This document shows, piece after piece, positions 25,139-34,409 of a stretch of 49,719 nucleotides of DNA (the stretch's first letter is position 1; the number at the start of each line of letters is the position of its first letter). The DNA is taken from positions 1 through 49,719 of the forward strand of contig DASSLY010000099.1 of assembly GCA_035689185.1 (NCBI GenBank). The letters run 5' to 3'. Under the pieces are notes generated by a model, which saw only the letters and a list, made by a program, of their open reading frames with translations, was not told where the DNA came from and did no database searches. This DNA is from DASSLY01 sp035689185 (GTDB lineage Bacteria > Actinomycetota > Actinomycetes > Actinomycetales > Dermatophilaceae). The translations under genes and the position numbers were made by a program.

Positions 25139-28100
25139 TCAGAGGGCGACGGGGGGAAGGGGCGACAGGTGGTGCGCGGCGAGCCCTTCGACATCGGCCC
25201 GGTCGGCGCGGGCCCCGGTCTGCGCGTCCACGTAGCCGAGCACGACCCCACGCACGTCGTGCAGCTGGGCGACGATCAGGCCGTCGTGGCGCGAGGCGAC
25301 GAAGCGGTTCGTCGCCTCGGCGTCCTCGAGGTCCAGGTCGCTGGGGGTTGCGGTCAGGTCCAGGGCGCCGTGGCGGACCCCGAGCTCGACGTCGGATCCG
25401 GCCTCGTAGAGGTCGATCCGCCGGATGGCCGCGGGCGCGGCCACCGGGATGTAGCGACCGGCCACCAGCCCGAGCACGCCGACGCGGGCCAGCCCGTCCA
25501 GCAGCAGCGACGGCACGACGAACCGGTCGTACACCGGGTGACCGGCGGCGACCGGGCTGCGGTAGCTGCCGAGCTTGCCCAGTGGGTGGATTCGCGTGTC
25601 CGTGGTCGTGACGAACTCGGCGTGCAGCTCCACCGGGGCCCCTGGGGCGTGGTACGGGTCGATCAGCCGCAGCTGCGGCCCGTCGCCGAGGCCGGCCCAG
25701 CGCGGCGCCGACGGGTAGTCCGAGGCCAGCACCGTGGTGACGCCGAAGTGCCGGACATCGGCCTGCAGCACCCGGCCGCCCGGCGCGACGACATCGCCGC
25801 GCACCTCCACCCGGACGAGCGCCGCGTCGGCCGAGCGGGCCGTGACCTTGGCGTGGATGCGCCGGGGGGTGGCCGTCAGGGCGGGGGTCAGCTTGAGGAA
25901 TCGCTCGAAGCTGATGTCCCGGAAGCCGGTGACGACCAGTCCGGGCACCAGCGCCAGCGCCGCCTCCGCGGCGATCTCCGGCACGAACAGCCCCGGCAGC
26001 GTCCCGACGCCGCCGACAGTGTGCCCGGCGAGGTAGCCGTCGCGCTCGGAAGTGAACTGCCGCTCGGCGACCAGGTGCTCATCGGTGCGGGCGAGCACCC
26101 GGTCGAGGTAGAAGGACGACCGCGGCTGGTCCGCGCGCGGGGTGGCGGTGGCCGAGGGGTTCCCGAGCACCGCCGGAACGCGCCGGGCGATGGCCGCGCG
26201 CTCGGCGGCGCCGAGGTGGTACACCGCGCCGGACCTGTTCGCCGCGGTGAGCTCGGCCTCGAAGTGCCGCAGCCCCTCGGCGCTCGACATACGGGTCAGC
26301 ACGCCGCTACGGGCGAGGAACGAACGGGTCACCGGGTGCGCGCCCATGCCCACGTCGTCCCAGAGGGTCCAGCCGATGGCCGTCTCGTCGCGCCCCTCGT
26401 GGCGGGCGGCCTCGGCAGCGGTGGCGAGGAAGTCGTTGGCCGAGGCGTAGTCCGCCTCGCCCAGCTGGCCGGTCAGCCCGATGAAGGAGCCGAAGCTGCA
26501 CCACCGGCGCGGCGGCCGGTCGGCGAAGGCGGCGCGCAGGGCGCAGTAGCCGCCGACCTTGACCTCGCGCACCGCGCGGAACGCGGACAGCGGCTTGGTG
26601 GCGAGCGCCCCGGCGCGGTTGAGGCCAGCCGCGTGGATCAGCAGGTCGACGCGTTCGTGCCGGTCGTGGATCTCGGCGACGACGGCGGCGACCCGGGCGC
26701 GGTCGGTGACATCGGCCTGGCGGTAGTGCACGCGACCATCGCCGCAGCGGCGTTCCAGTTCCGCGAGCGTGTCCAGGATGCCGGCCGCGCGGCGCAGCCG
26801 TTCCAGGGCGGCGTTGACGGCCGCCACCGGCTGGCCGGGCTGGGCCGCCAGCCGGGCCCGCAGGAAGGCCCGTCCATCTGCCAGTGCGGCCGGCCCGCCG
26901 ACCGCGGCGAGCTCCGCGCGCTGACCGTCCAGGTCGGTGGACCCGAGGATGTAGATGGTCGGGCGGCCACGGCTCACAACCCCGCGCAGCAGCTCGGCGG
27001 TGATGCCGTGCCCGCCGCCGACGGCGACGACCACATCGTCTGGGCCGGGGCGCCCGGTGTCGCCGACGGCGAGCGGCTCGGCCGCCTCCTCGACGACCCG
27101 GACCACGTGCCGTATGCCGTCGCGGTGCACGGTGACCGGGAGCTCACCCTCGCACCGGGCCTCCGTTGCCAGCTCGCGCAGGCCGGTGGCCAGCAGGTGA
27201 GTCGAGGTCAGCACGCAACGCACCCGCGCCTGCGGGAACTCCAGCGCCGCGCTCTTGAACAGCCCGGCGAACAGGCCCGCGAAGGGGTGTGGCACCGAAC
27301 CGTCTACCGCGCCGAGGAACACACCGAGCAGGGAGTCCAGCCGGGGGCTCACAGCCTGGATGGCCAGGAAGAGCAGGTCGTGCAACGCCGCGACCGGGCT
27401 CCAGTCGCCCTCCGTGGCTCCCGCGGCGGGCAGCGCCGACGCCAGGTCGGTGACGGCCCGGACGCCTGTGGCGGCCGGGGCCAGCTCCGCGATGAGCCCA
27501 CGCACCGAGTCGGCATCCAGGGTGGCGACGTGACGGCGTCGCACCCCGGCCGGGCACGGCACGCTGGACAGCACCAGGGGGTCGCCGGCGCGGTCCCCCA
27601 GGTCGCCGAGGGCGTCCGGGGTGGCGGTGACCACCACGGCGTCGGCGGGCAGCAGCGGCAGCTCAGGCAGCTCCGGCAGCCCCGGCAGCTCCGGCAGCTC
27701 AGGCAGCTCCGCCAGCTCCGGCGAGGCGGGCACCGGGCTGAGCCGGGCCACGTGACGGCGAACCGTGACCGGTGCCGGCGCGAGCGGCGCAACGCCGACG
27801 GGTGGCACATCCGCCGGTGCGGGCGCGAGCGGCGCAGCCGTGACCGGCGGCACGTCGGCCGGTGCGGGCGCGACCGGCGCAGCCGTGACCGGCGGCACGT
27901 CGACCGGTGTGGCCTCGCCCAGCGTCCGGCGCAGGGTCGCGACCGCGCCGTCTGCGCCGAGATAGGTCGGTCCGGGCGGTGCCGTCTCCCCGGGAACGAC
28001 CCTCGCCAGTACGGGCAGGCCGAGGTCGTGGGCCCGCGCGGGCGTGGTGACGGCGAACAGCACGGCCGCTTCGTGCACCGGCACCTGCACGGCATACGAC

Positions 28101-30994
28101 CGCTGGAGCAGCGCGTGGATCTCGGGGGTCGAGTTGCCGTTCACCCCGCCGACGATCGCCAGGTCGGCGTCGCCGTCGGCGAGGTACCGCCGGGCCACCT
28201 CGAACGCCGACTCGGTCGAGGTGAACCCCGTGTCCACCACCATGTTCGGCCCGTGCAGGTCGAAGTAGTTGGACACCCGCGCGGCGATGACGTTGGGCAT
28301 CATGCCCGGGAAGGAGTCCTCGGTGCTGGCCGGGATCTCGGCGTGGACCCGCCGTCGGACAGCGTCGACCAGCTCGTCGGTGAGCGCCGCGGGCCGCTGC
28401 GCGCCCAGGACGTCGTCGAGGTAGCAGCGCTTGGCGTAGGAGATGGCCGACCGGGTCGGGCCCATGTGGCCGAGGACGACGGCCAGTCGTTCGCGGTGGG
28501 TGTCCCAGTGCGCGCCCAGGCTGCCGCGTAGCTGCTCGGCACAGGCCACCACCATGAGCTGGCAACGATCCAGGACCCGCTGGGTCGGTGGCGGAATCCG
28601 CAGCCCGCGGGCGGCGCTTCGGTAGCTCGGCCCGAAGCTTGGCTGCGGGCCCGGTCCTGTGCCGCGGACCCACGCCGCCACGGCGTCGCGGTCCCCCAGG
28701 CCGGGCAGGTCGGCGGCCCAGGCGACCACGGCAAGCTCGGTCAGGCGCTCGGCCGCCGGCGCGGTCTGCCTGTCCGGCGGGGTGTCGGCCAGCAGCACGT
28801 GCGCGTTGGTGCCGCCGAAGCCGAACCCCGAGACCGCGGCGACCCGGCCGGTCGAGCCGGCCGGCCAGGCCGTGTCCCGGGTCGGCACGCTGAGGGAAGC
28901 GGCCGCGGTGGCCGCCGGCGGCAGCGCCTCGAACCGGTGCTGGCGCGGGATCACCCCTTCGCGCATGGCCAGCAGCACGTGGATGACGGAGGCGGCGCCC
29001 GCCGCCCAGCCGGTGTGCCCGATGACGGACTTGTTGGAGGTCACGCACACCTCGCGACCGGCGCCGATCTCCTCGCCGAGGGCGGTGAGCTCGCACAGGT
29101 CACCGGCCGGGGTGCCGGTGGCATGTGCCACCACGAAGGACAGGCGCCGCGCCTCGGCCGGGGCTTTCCGCCAGGCCCGCTGCACCGCGCGCTTCTGGCC
29201 GCCCACATTCGGCGCGTAGATGGCCTTGCCCTTTCCGTCGGACGACGCCCCGGTCGCGGCCACGAAGCCGAGCACGTCGTCCCCGTCGCGCCGGGCGTCG
29301 GCCAGCCGCTTCAGGACGAGCACCGCGGCGCCGTCGGAGAAGAGCACCCCGTCGCTTCGGTGGTCCATCGAGCGGATGGTGCCGCCCACGGACAGCCCGT
29401 TCAGCTTGGCGAACAGCACCGAGTTGCGCGGACCGACGGCGAACGTGCCGCCGCATACGACGGCGTCGTGGCGACCCTCGCGCAGCGCCTTCACGCCGAT
29501 GTCGAGCGCGTAGAGGGAGGAGGAGCAGGCGGTGTCCACCATCACCACCTCGGGCGAACCGGGCAGCAGGCCGTCCACCGCGCGCCGGCCGACCTCCTGG
29601 GGCCACACCAGGGCCGGGTCGACCTCGGTCCGCGGGTACTTGGCGGTCAGCGCCCGGCCGACCTCGTCGAGCAGGCGCTCCGCCTGCGGCGCAGGCGTGC
29701 CGGTGTCGGCGAGCACCGCGGACAGGTCGGCCAGCACCCCGTCGCGGACGAGGACCTCCTCCAGGTGCTGGTTGCCGTCGGGGGTGTATCCGAAGACGCA
29801 GCCGACCCGCCCCGGCGCGGGCAGACCCACCCCGTGCAGCGCCTCGCGCACGGCATGCCGCAGCCACCGCGTGGTGAACTCGGTCGCGGAGGAGTCGTCC
29901 AGGTCGTCGACCACGTATGCCGAGCGGCTCTGGTAGCTCTTGTCCTCCGCGCCGCGGTCCAGCGCCGCGAACGACTCGGCCCGCCAGCGTTCGGGGCGGG
30001 AGTCGACGAACAGCTCGGGGCCTTCGCGCAGCACCTGCCAGAACGCCTCGACGTCGCGAGCCCCCGGGACCGTGATCCCCATGCCGACGATCGCGACCGC
30101 GTCGGGATCCGCGTTCGGCGCGACCGCGTCGGGATCCGCGTTCGGCGCGACCGTGGTGGGCATCCCGGGCGGCGTGACGGTCGCCGCCTGCGCCGGTGTC
30201 CTGGGGCGTGTCCTCGTCGGCGCGGACAGCATCGCGGCGCCCAGGGACAAGCCGCCGTCGGCGACCACAACCTGACCCGTCACCCAGCGAGAGCCCTCGG
30301 AGAGCAGGAACGCCACCACATCGGCGAGCTCCTCCTGCGTGCCGAGCCGCCCGAGCGGGGTGGCGGCACGGACCACCGCGGCCATCTGCTCGGCGTCGGG
30401 GAACAGCTGGGCGACCTCACCGTCGATCAGTCCGCCGGAGGCCGTGTTGACCCTGATCCCCTCGGGCGCGAGCTCGGCGGCCAGGTAGCGAGTCAGCGCC
30501 TCCAGGGCGGCCTTCGAGGTGCCGACCGCGGCGTAGTTGCCGACCACGAGCGCGGACCCCACCGAAGACAGGTTGACGATCGCCGGGTGCCGCCCCGCTG
30601 CCAGCAGGCCGCGCGCCGCGGTCGAGCACCACCATGCGCCGCGGAAGTTGGTGTCGAAGGCGCGGTCGATGACGGCGTCCTCGGTCTCGTAGACCGGCGC
30701 GAACGCGCCGGAGGCGGCATTGTTCACCAGACCGTCGAGGCGCCCCCCGACCAGGTCGCGCAGCTCGGCGAACATGCGCTCCACCTGGTCCCGCCGCGCC
30801 ACCGACCCGCGCAGCAGGTCGACCTGGGCCCCTTCGGCGCGGAGCTGGTCCCGCAACGTCTTGGCCGCACCGTAGGAGTGGAAGCAGTTGACCACCACGT
30901 GCGCGCCGGCGCGGGCCAGGCGCGTCGTCACGGCCCGGCCGACACCGCGCGCTCCGCCGGTGATCAGGACCGTCCGGTCGGTGAACGAGTACAT
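25139..30994 (-). CDS. Megasynthase: FabL-type enoyl reductase - KS - chain length factor - KR - DH
   Basis: A 1951-residue multidomain synthase resembling Pfa/secondary-lipid synthases. Residues 1-255 are an SDR with the FabL-type catalytic pair Tyr154-(six residues)-Lys161, within YAAVGTSKAALEALTRYL, and VNNAASG, so an enoyl reductase rather than a YxxxK ketoreductase. Residues 298-740 are a complete KS (Cys490, His624, His660). Residues about 800-1000 are a second KS-like domain in which Cys is replaced (DTGFTST, Phe924), as in chain length factors. A Pro/Ala and PEL-repeat linker follows (about 1030-1117). Next comes a KR (GGGHGIT at 1326; Ser1503, Tyr1516, Asn1520), then a DH with an intact HxxxGxxxxP (His1658) and Asp1833. 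There is no AT or ACP: these come from the gene 41 bases upstream. I chose the ATG at 30994 (GGGAG nine bases before). The longer upstream frame is a shadow of the AT-ACP gene. Confidence 0.88.
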   Translation of the reverse strand: MYSFTDRTVLITGGARGVGRAVTTRLARAGAHVVVNCFHSYGAAKTLRDQLRAEGAQVDLLRGSVARRDQVERMFAELRDLVGGRLDGLVNNAASGAFAPVYETEDAVIDRAFDTNFRGAWWCSTAARGLLAAGRHPAIVNLSSVGSALVVGNYAAVGTSKAALEALTRYLAAELAPEGIRVNTASGGLIDGEVAQLFPDAEQMAAVVRAATPLGRLGTQEELADVVAFLLSEGSRWVTGQVVVADGGLSLGAAMLSAPTRTRPRTPAQAATVTPPGMPTTVAPNADPDAVAPNADPDAVAIVGMGITVPGARDVEAFWQVLREGPELFVDSRPERWRAESFAALDRGAEDKSYQSRSAYVVDDLDDSSATEFTTRWLRHAVREALHGVGLPAPGRVGCVFGYTPDGNQHLEEVLVRDGVLADLSAVLADTGTPAPQAERLLDEVGRALTAKYPRTEVDPALVWPQEVGRRAVDGLLPGSPEVVMVDTACSSSLYALDIGVKALREGRHDAVVCGGTFAVGPRNSVLFAKLNGLSVGGTIRSMDHRSDGVLFSDGAAVLVLKRLADARRDGDDVLGFVAATGASSDGKGKAIYAPNVGGQKRAVQRAWRKAPAEARRLSFVVAHATGTPAGDLCELTALGEEIGAGREVCVTSNKSVIGHTGWAAGAASVIHVLLAMREGVIPRQHRFEALPPAATAAASLSVPTRDTAWPAGSTGRVAAVSGFGFGGTNAHVLLADTPPDRQTAPAAERLTELAVVAWAADLPGLGDRDAVAAWVRGTGPGPQPSFGPSYRSAARGLRIPPPTQRVLDRCQLMVVACAEQLRGSLGAHWDTHRERLAVVLGHMGPTRSAISYAKRCYLDDVLGAQRPAALTDELVDAVRRRVHAEIPASTEDSFPGMMPNVIAARVSNYFDLHGPNMVVDTGFTSTESAFEVARRYLADGDADLAIVGGVNGNSTPEIHALLQRSYAVQVPVHEAAVLFAVTTPARAHDLGLPVLARVVPGETAPPGPTYLGADGAVATLRRTLGEATPVDVPPVTAAPVAPAPADVPPVTAAPLAPAPADVPPVGVAPLAPAPVTVRRHVARLSPVPASPELAELPELPELPGLPELPELPLLPADAVVVTATPDALGDLGDRAGDPLVLSSVPCPAGVRRRHVATLDADSVRGLIAELAPAATGVRAVTDLASALPAAGATEGDWSPVAALHDLLFLAIQAVSPRLDSLLGVFLGAVDGSVPHPFAGLFAGLFKSAALEFPQARVRCVLTSTHLLATGLRELATEARCEGELPVTVHRDGIRHVVRVVEEAAEPLAVGDTGRPGPDDVVVAVGGGHGITAELLRGVVSRGRPTIYILGSTDLDGQRAELAAVGGPAALADGRAFLRARLAAQPGQPVAAVNAALERLRRAAGILDTLAELERRCGDGRVHYRQADVTDRARVAAVVAEIHDRHERVDLLIHAAGLNRAGALATKPLSAFRAVREVKVGGYCALRAAFADRPPRRWCSFGSFIGLTGQLGEADYASANDFLATAAEAARHEGRDETAIGWTLWDDVGMGAHPVTRSFLARSGVLTRMSSAEGLRHFEAELTAANRSGAVYHLGAAERAAIARRVPAVLGNPSATATPRADQPRSSFYLDRVLARTDEHLVAERQFTSERDGYLAGHTVGGVGTLPGLFVPEIAAEAALALVPGLVVTGFRDISFERFLKLTPALTATPRRIHAKVTARSADAALVRVEVRGDVVAPGGRVLQADVRHFGVTTVLASDYPSAPRWAGLGDGPQLRLIDPYHAPGAPVELHAEFVTTTDTRIHPLGKLGSYRSPVAAGHPVYDRFVVPSLLLDGLARVGVLGLVAGRYIPVAAPAAIRRIDLYEAGSDVELGVRHGALDLTATPSDLDLEDAEATNRFVASRHDGLIVAQLHDVRGVVLGYVDAQTGARADRADVEGLAAHHLSPLPPVAL
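27647..27901. repeat. Repetitive Pro/Ala and PEL linker of the megasynthase
   Basis: The segment encodes about three copies of a 15-residue Pro/Ala/Val unit followed by a Leu-Pro-Glu repeat, between the chain-length-factor and KR domains. Such low-complexity linkers are usual between independently folded synthase domains. At DNA level the Pro/Ala units recur with a 45-bp period. Confidence 0.8.
30093..30146. repeat. Exact 27-bp tandem duplication in the megasynthase
   Basis: Two identical 27-base units in frame (30093-30119 and 30120-30146) encode a repeated nonapeptide (APNADPDAV) immediately before the KS domain, at the junction with the enoyl-reductase domain. Confidence 0.9.
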
Positions 30995-31035
30995 GGTGCG
31001 GGTCTCCCAGCTCACGAGGGTTCGGGACGGGTGGG

Positions 31036-32526
31036 TCAGGCCGCGGCGGCCCGGCTCCCGAGCACCAGATCGGCGATGGCTCCCAGCGTCGGCAGGCTGG
31101 TGACCGCGAGGTCGGCCGGCACGGCAGGCAGGTTGAACCGTGTCGCGGCGCGGCCGAGCAGCTCGGTCTGCTTGACCGAGTCGACGCCGAGGTCTGCTTC
31201 GAGCTCGACGTCCTCGGCCAGCACCTCCTCGGGGTACTCCAACGCCTCCGCGTACAACGTGACCAGCTGTGCCAGCACCGCCGCACGGTCCAGCGGCTTC
31301 CCGGGAGCCTCCTCGTGAGCGGGCGGCGCGACGGCGAGCGTGACCGGGCCGGTGCGGGGGCCAGCCTCTGGGCCGGGGCCGTGGCCCTCCTCGCGGCTTG
31401 GCTGGCCGGCTGCGACGGGGCCGTCGGCGACCAACCCGCGGACCATCTCCTCCAGGTCTGCCCGCAGCAGCTCGCGCAGGGCGGCGAGCAAGCGCGGGTC
31501 GACCGGCTCTGCCGGCAGCTGACCACCGCCACGGGCGGCCAGGGCTGCCCGGGCCGCGGACCCGGGCTGCGGGCCGTCGTCCGTGGCCAGCGCAGCGGGC
31601 GCCGACCCGGGACCCGTTGGTGGCAGCGTCCGTTGCACGGCACCGGTGAGGGCAGTGCGGCCGCCGCACTCGACGAACAGGCCGGCACCGGACCCGGACA
31701 GCACGGTCACGGCCGCTGCGAGGTCGAACGGTTCGGTCAGGCCGTCGCCCAGCACCTGGGCCAGGTTGTCGTCAGCGGTGAGGTGGCGCCCGAGGATGGC
31801 CGAGTAGACGGGCTGCCGCGGCGCGCGCCAGCCGACCCGGCGGACCGCCTCGACGAAGCCGGGCACGGCGGCGCGCACGAGCGGAGAGTGGAACGGGTAC
31901 GGCGAGGCCAGCCGGACCGTGGGGATCTCCAGCGCCGCGGCCGCCTGCTCGAAGCGCTCGACAGTGCTGGTGCGGCCCGAGACGACCGTCTGCCCGGAGC
32001 CCGCCCGCCCGGCCACGACGAAGGACGGGTCCGCGACCGCGGCGACCAGCGCGGCAACGGTCCGTTCGTCGCCCATGACGGCCGTCATCGCGCCCGCGTC
32101 GGCCGCCGTCAGGGCTGCGACCCTCGCCGCGACGATCCGGACCCCCTCCTCGATCGTGAACGCGCCGGCCGCCGTCAGCGCGGCCACCTCACCGAAGCTG
32201 TGGCCGAGGTGGGTCGGCGTCCCCGGGATCGCGTCCCGGACGGCGGCGTGGGCGGCGACGGCGGCGGCGAAGATCGAGACCTGGGTGGCGGCGAAGCTCA
32301 GCTCGGCCAGCTCAGGCAGACCCGCGGCGGGGTTGGCCCAGATGCCGGTGAGGTCTTCTCCGGTCTCGGCGAGCCAGCTCCGGGCGGCGCAGTCCAGCGC
32401 GGATGCCGCGTCAGGGTGCCAGCGCAGCCGGGCGACCAGGCCGGCGGAGAACCCCCCTTGGCCGGGGTAGGTCAGGACAACGCTGCTTGGTCGGGTGGTC
32501 GGTCGGGTGGTCGGTCCGGTGGTCAT
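31036..32526 (-). CDS. Acyltransferase - acyl carrier protein (AT-ACP) component
   Basis: A 496-residue protein. Residues about 15-310 are an acyltransferase with PGQG, nucleophile Ser110 in GHSFGE and His213 in YPFHSP. The F-H pair leans to malonyl-CoA, an inference from PKS specificity motifs. After a disordered linker, residues about 410-490 are one ACP with attachment Ser450 in LGVDSVKQTELL, close to the LGIDSIK word typical of Pfa-type ACPs. It should load extender units and carry the growing chain for the megasynthase. The ATG at 32526, with AGGAG ten bases upstream, is followed at once by three 12-bp repeats. A longer GTG start is possible but adds a Pro-rich leader. Confidence 0.9.
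   Translation of the reverse strand: MTTGPTTRPTTRPSSVVLTYPGQGGFSAGLVARLRWHPDAASALDCAARSWLAETGEDLTGIWANPAAGLPELAELSFAATQVSIFAAAVAAHAAVRDAIPGTPTHLGHSFGEVAALTAAGAFTIEEGVRIVAARVAALTAADAGAMTAVMGDERTVAALVAAVADPSFVVAGRAGSGQTVVSGRTSTVERFEQAAAALEIPTVRLASPYPFHSPLVRAAVPGFVEAVRRVGWRAPRQPVYSAILGRHLTADDNLAQVLGDGLTEPFDLAAAVTVLSGSGAGLFVECGGRTALTGAVQRTLPPTGPGSAPAALATDDGPQPGSAARAALAARGGGQLPAEPVDPRLLAALRELLRADLEEMVRGLVADGPVAAGQPSREEGHGPGPEAGPRTGPVTLAVAPPAHEEAPGKPLDRAAVLAQLVTLYAEALEYPEEVLAEDVELEADLGVDSVKQTELLGRAATRFNLPAVPADLAVTSLPTLGAIADLVLGSRAAAA
32489..32524. repeat. Three 12-bp units at the start of the AT-ACP gene
   Basis: GGTCGGGTGGTC is repeated three times (one base changed in the third), encoding a Thr/Arg/Pro-rich N-terminal repeat before the AT fold. 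Confidence 0.88.
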
Positions 32527-32656
32527 GATGAGGAGGCTCCTGCCCGGCGTTGGTGGTGGGGTCGTGGGGATCGGAAAGTGCGGCACGATGGTGGTGGCGA
32601 GGAAAGGGAGCCGGCACGGCCTCGCGGTGATACGCCGCAGTGGCGCCGCGCCCCGG

Positions 32657-34324
32657 TCAGCAGGTGGGTCGGCATGCTCGCTGCCCGATGGCGTCCAGGA
32701 AGACCGAGGCCAGCTGCGAGGCGGTCGTCGCCCGGTATGTCGCGCCGCCGGTGACTGCGCCGACGGCCTTGAGGCCCTGAATGTCGCCGCCCTTTCCGAG
32801 CAGGATGCTGATCACGGGCACCGGCCGCTTGGGGTCCTGGAGGCGGACCAGCTTGCTGATCAGGGTGCCGATGCCGATGCCGTCGTCGTCGTCGATGCCG
32901 TCGCTGAGCACGACCACGCTGTTCACCATTGCGGCCTTCCAGCTGGCTCGCATCGTCCGGACGGCGGCGAGGAGCGTGTCGTACAGGCCGGACCTGCCAT
33001 GGTGGGCGGCGGTGAGCGAGTTGATCGCCGCAGCGACGGCCTGCCGGTGGTTCCCGCGCTGGCTGAGCTGATTCAGCGGGGCCATCGGCGCGACCTGGAC
33101 GTGGTCGGCGCGTCCTGCCCCGGCACGGGAGAAGGCCCAGACGCCGACCTCGGAGTCGTCGGGCAGCAGGTTCAGTCCCTCGACCGCCGCCCCCTTGGCC
33201 AGGTCGAGACCGGACCGGCCGCCCAGCTGGGGGCGGGGGGTGCCGAACCGCTCGCTCACGTCGATCACGGCGAGCATGCGGGATCCCAGGCGCAGCAGGG
33301 TTGCCGTCCGGACGGCTCGCTCGACGGCGGCTGGCACGACCGGGGCGGACGCCGGGCGGTCCGGCAGCCGCTGCCCCCGTGTCGAGGCCGGCGTGTCCGC
33401 GGCCGCACCGGCTGCCGTCCGGAAGCCGACCGCCCACAGCAGACCCGCCCCGGTCCTGCCAGTCATCAGGTCCCGCAGCCGGGCCGCCGCCTGCACCTTG
33501 GCCGGCTCCCGCGTCAGGACGGTCATCGGGTAGTCGAGCACCGCGCTCGGCGCGCCGTAGGCGGCCGTCATCCGGCTGGTCGCCGGCACGAATCCGTTGA
33601 AGGTCCAGACCGCTTGCTCGCTCACCGGGACCATGCCCCGCGCATCCCGGGCTGTCTGCGCGAGGGCGTCGGACGGTGTGGAGCCGGCGACCGTCACGGT
33701 GCGCAACAGAACGGTGAGCCGGCTGCGCGCGGTCCGCTCCCCGCCGAGGGCGGACTGGACTGCCCAGAACCCGATGGCGGCGGGCGCCGAGGTGGTCAGG
33801 TCCGGCAAGTGCAGGCGCGGGGGCTCGATGCTAGCGGTGGCAAACAGCATGGACAGGGACGGCGGCGTCGTGGCCCGGTTCGGAGCCGCCGCGGCGGGAA
33901 ACGCGACCACGACGGGGCTGCGCGCGACCGAGCGCCGGGGCGTGGTGCGCGGCACGTGGGCTCGTTCCAGCCACACCGCGGAGTCGGGCACCCAGACGTC
34001 CGGCACCTGCGCCCGGGCGGCGAGGGCAGCGGCCACGCTCGCGGGGGACTGCGCGCGGACGACGACCTGGACGCAGTCGCCCTTCTGGTGTTGGGCCCGC
34101 ATCAGGCGGGCCGCTTGGCTGAGCGCGGGCGCCAGATCGGGGGTGACGGCCACCGTCAACTGCGTGCCGGCTCCGTCGCACTGCTCGCCCGACCCCAGGC
34201 GCCAGGCGGCGCCGAATGCGCCGCCGGCGACCGTGGCGACCGCCGCGCTTGCTGCCACGACCCGCCGCCGCCACCGTCGATGGGTGCTCCCGGGCTCGCT
34301 GAGTCCAGCCAGCTCATCGACCAC
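32657..34324 (-). CDS. Membrane-anchored solute-binding-like protein with C-terminal VWA domain
   Basis: A 555-residue protein. A basic patch and hydrophobic helix (about residues 18-42) anchor or export it. Residues about 55-330 resemble a bacterial extracellular solute-binding fold (SBP_bac_11 style: LTVAVTPDLAPAL, VPDVWVPDS, a late VLDYPM strand). Residues about 360-545 are a von Willebrand A domain. Its metal site reads DVSER rather than DxSxS, so metal binding may be altered, though the later LSDGIDDDDG loop is acidic. The GTG start has GGGAGG five bases upstream. It stands between the phosphopantetheinyl transferase and AT-ACP genes on the same strand. Its role there is unknown and the link may be positional only. 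Confidence 0.75.
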   Translation of the reverse strand: MVDELAGLSEPGSTHRRWRRRVVAASAAVATVAGGAFGAAWRLGSGEQCDGAGTQLTVAVTPDLAPALSQAARLMRAQHQKGDCVQVVVRAQSPASVAAALAARAQVPDVWVPDSAVWLERAHVPRTTPRRSVARSPVVVAFPAAAAPNRATTPPSLSMLFATASIEPPRLHLPDLTTSAPAAIGFWAVQSALGGERTARSRLTVLLRTVTVAGSTPSDALAQTARDARGMVPVSEQAVWTFNGFVPATSRMTAAYGAPSAVLDYPMTVLTREPAKVQAAARLRDLMTGRTGAGLLWAVGFRTAAGAAADTPASTRGQRLPDRPASAPVVPAAVERAVRTATLLRLGSRMLAVIDVSERFGTPRPQLGGRSGLDLAKGAAVEGLNLLPDDSEVGVWAFSRAGAGRADHVQVAPMAPLNQLSQRGNHRQAVAAAINSLTAAHHGRSGLYDTLLAAVRTMRASWKAAMVNSVVVLSDGIDDDDGIGIGTLISKLVRLQDPKRPVPVISILLGKGGDIQGLKAVGAVTGGATYRATTASQLASVFLDAIGQRACRPTC

Positions 34325-34409
34325 GTGGACCTCCCGGCGGATTGCCGTTGCCGTGCCTTCTGGGTGAGGAGAGCCTGCAGTCCGTCCTCGTGATACGCGT
34401 GCGGTCCTC

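Noticed and set aside
28799..31318. 839-residue plus-strand frame opposite the megasynthase
   Set aside because: Shadow frame over the FabL and KS domains. Its residues are biased and without motif.
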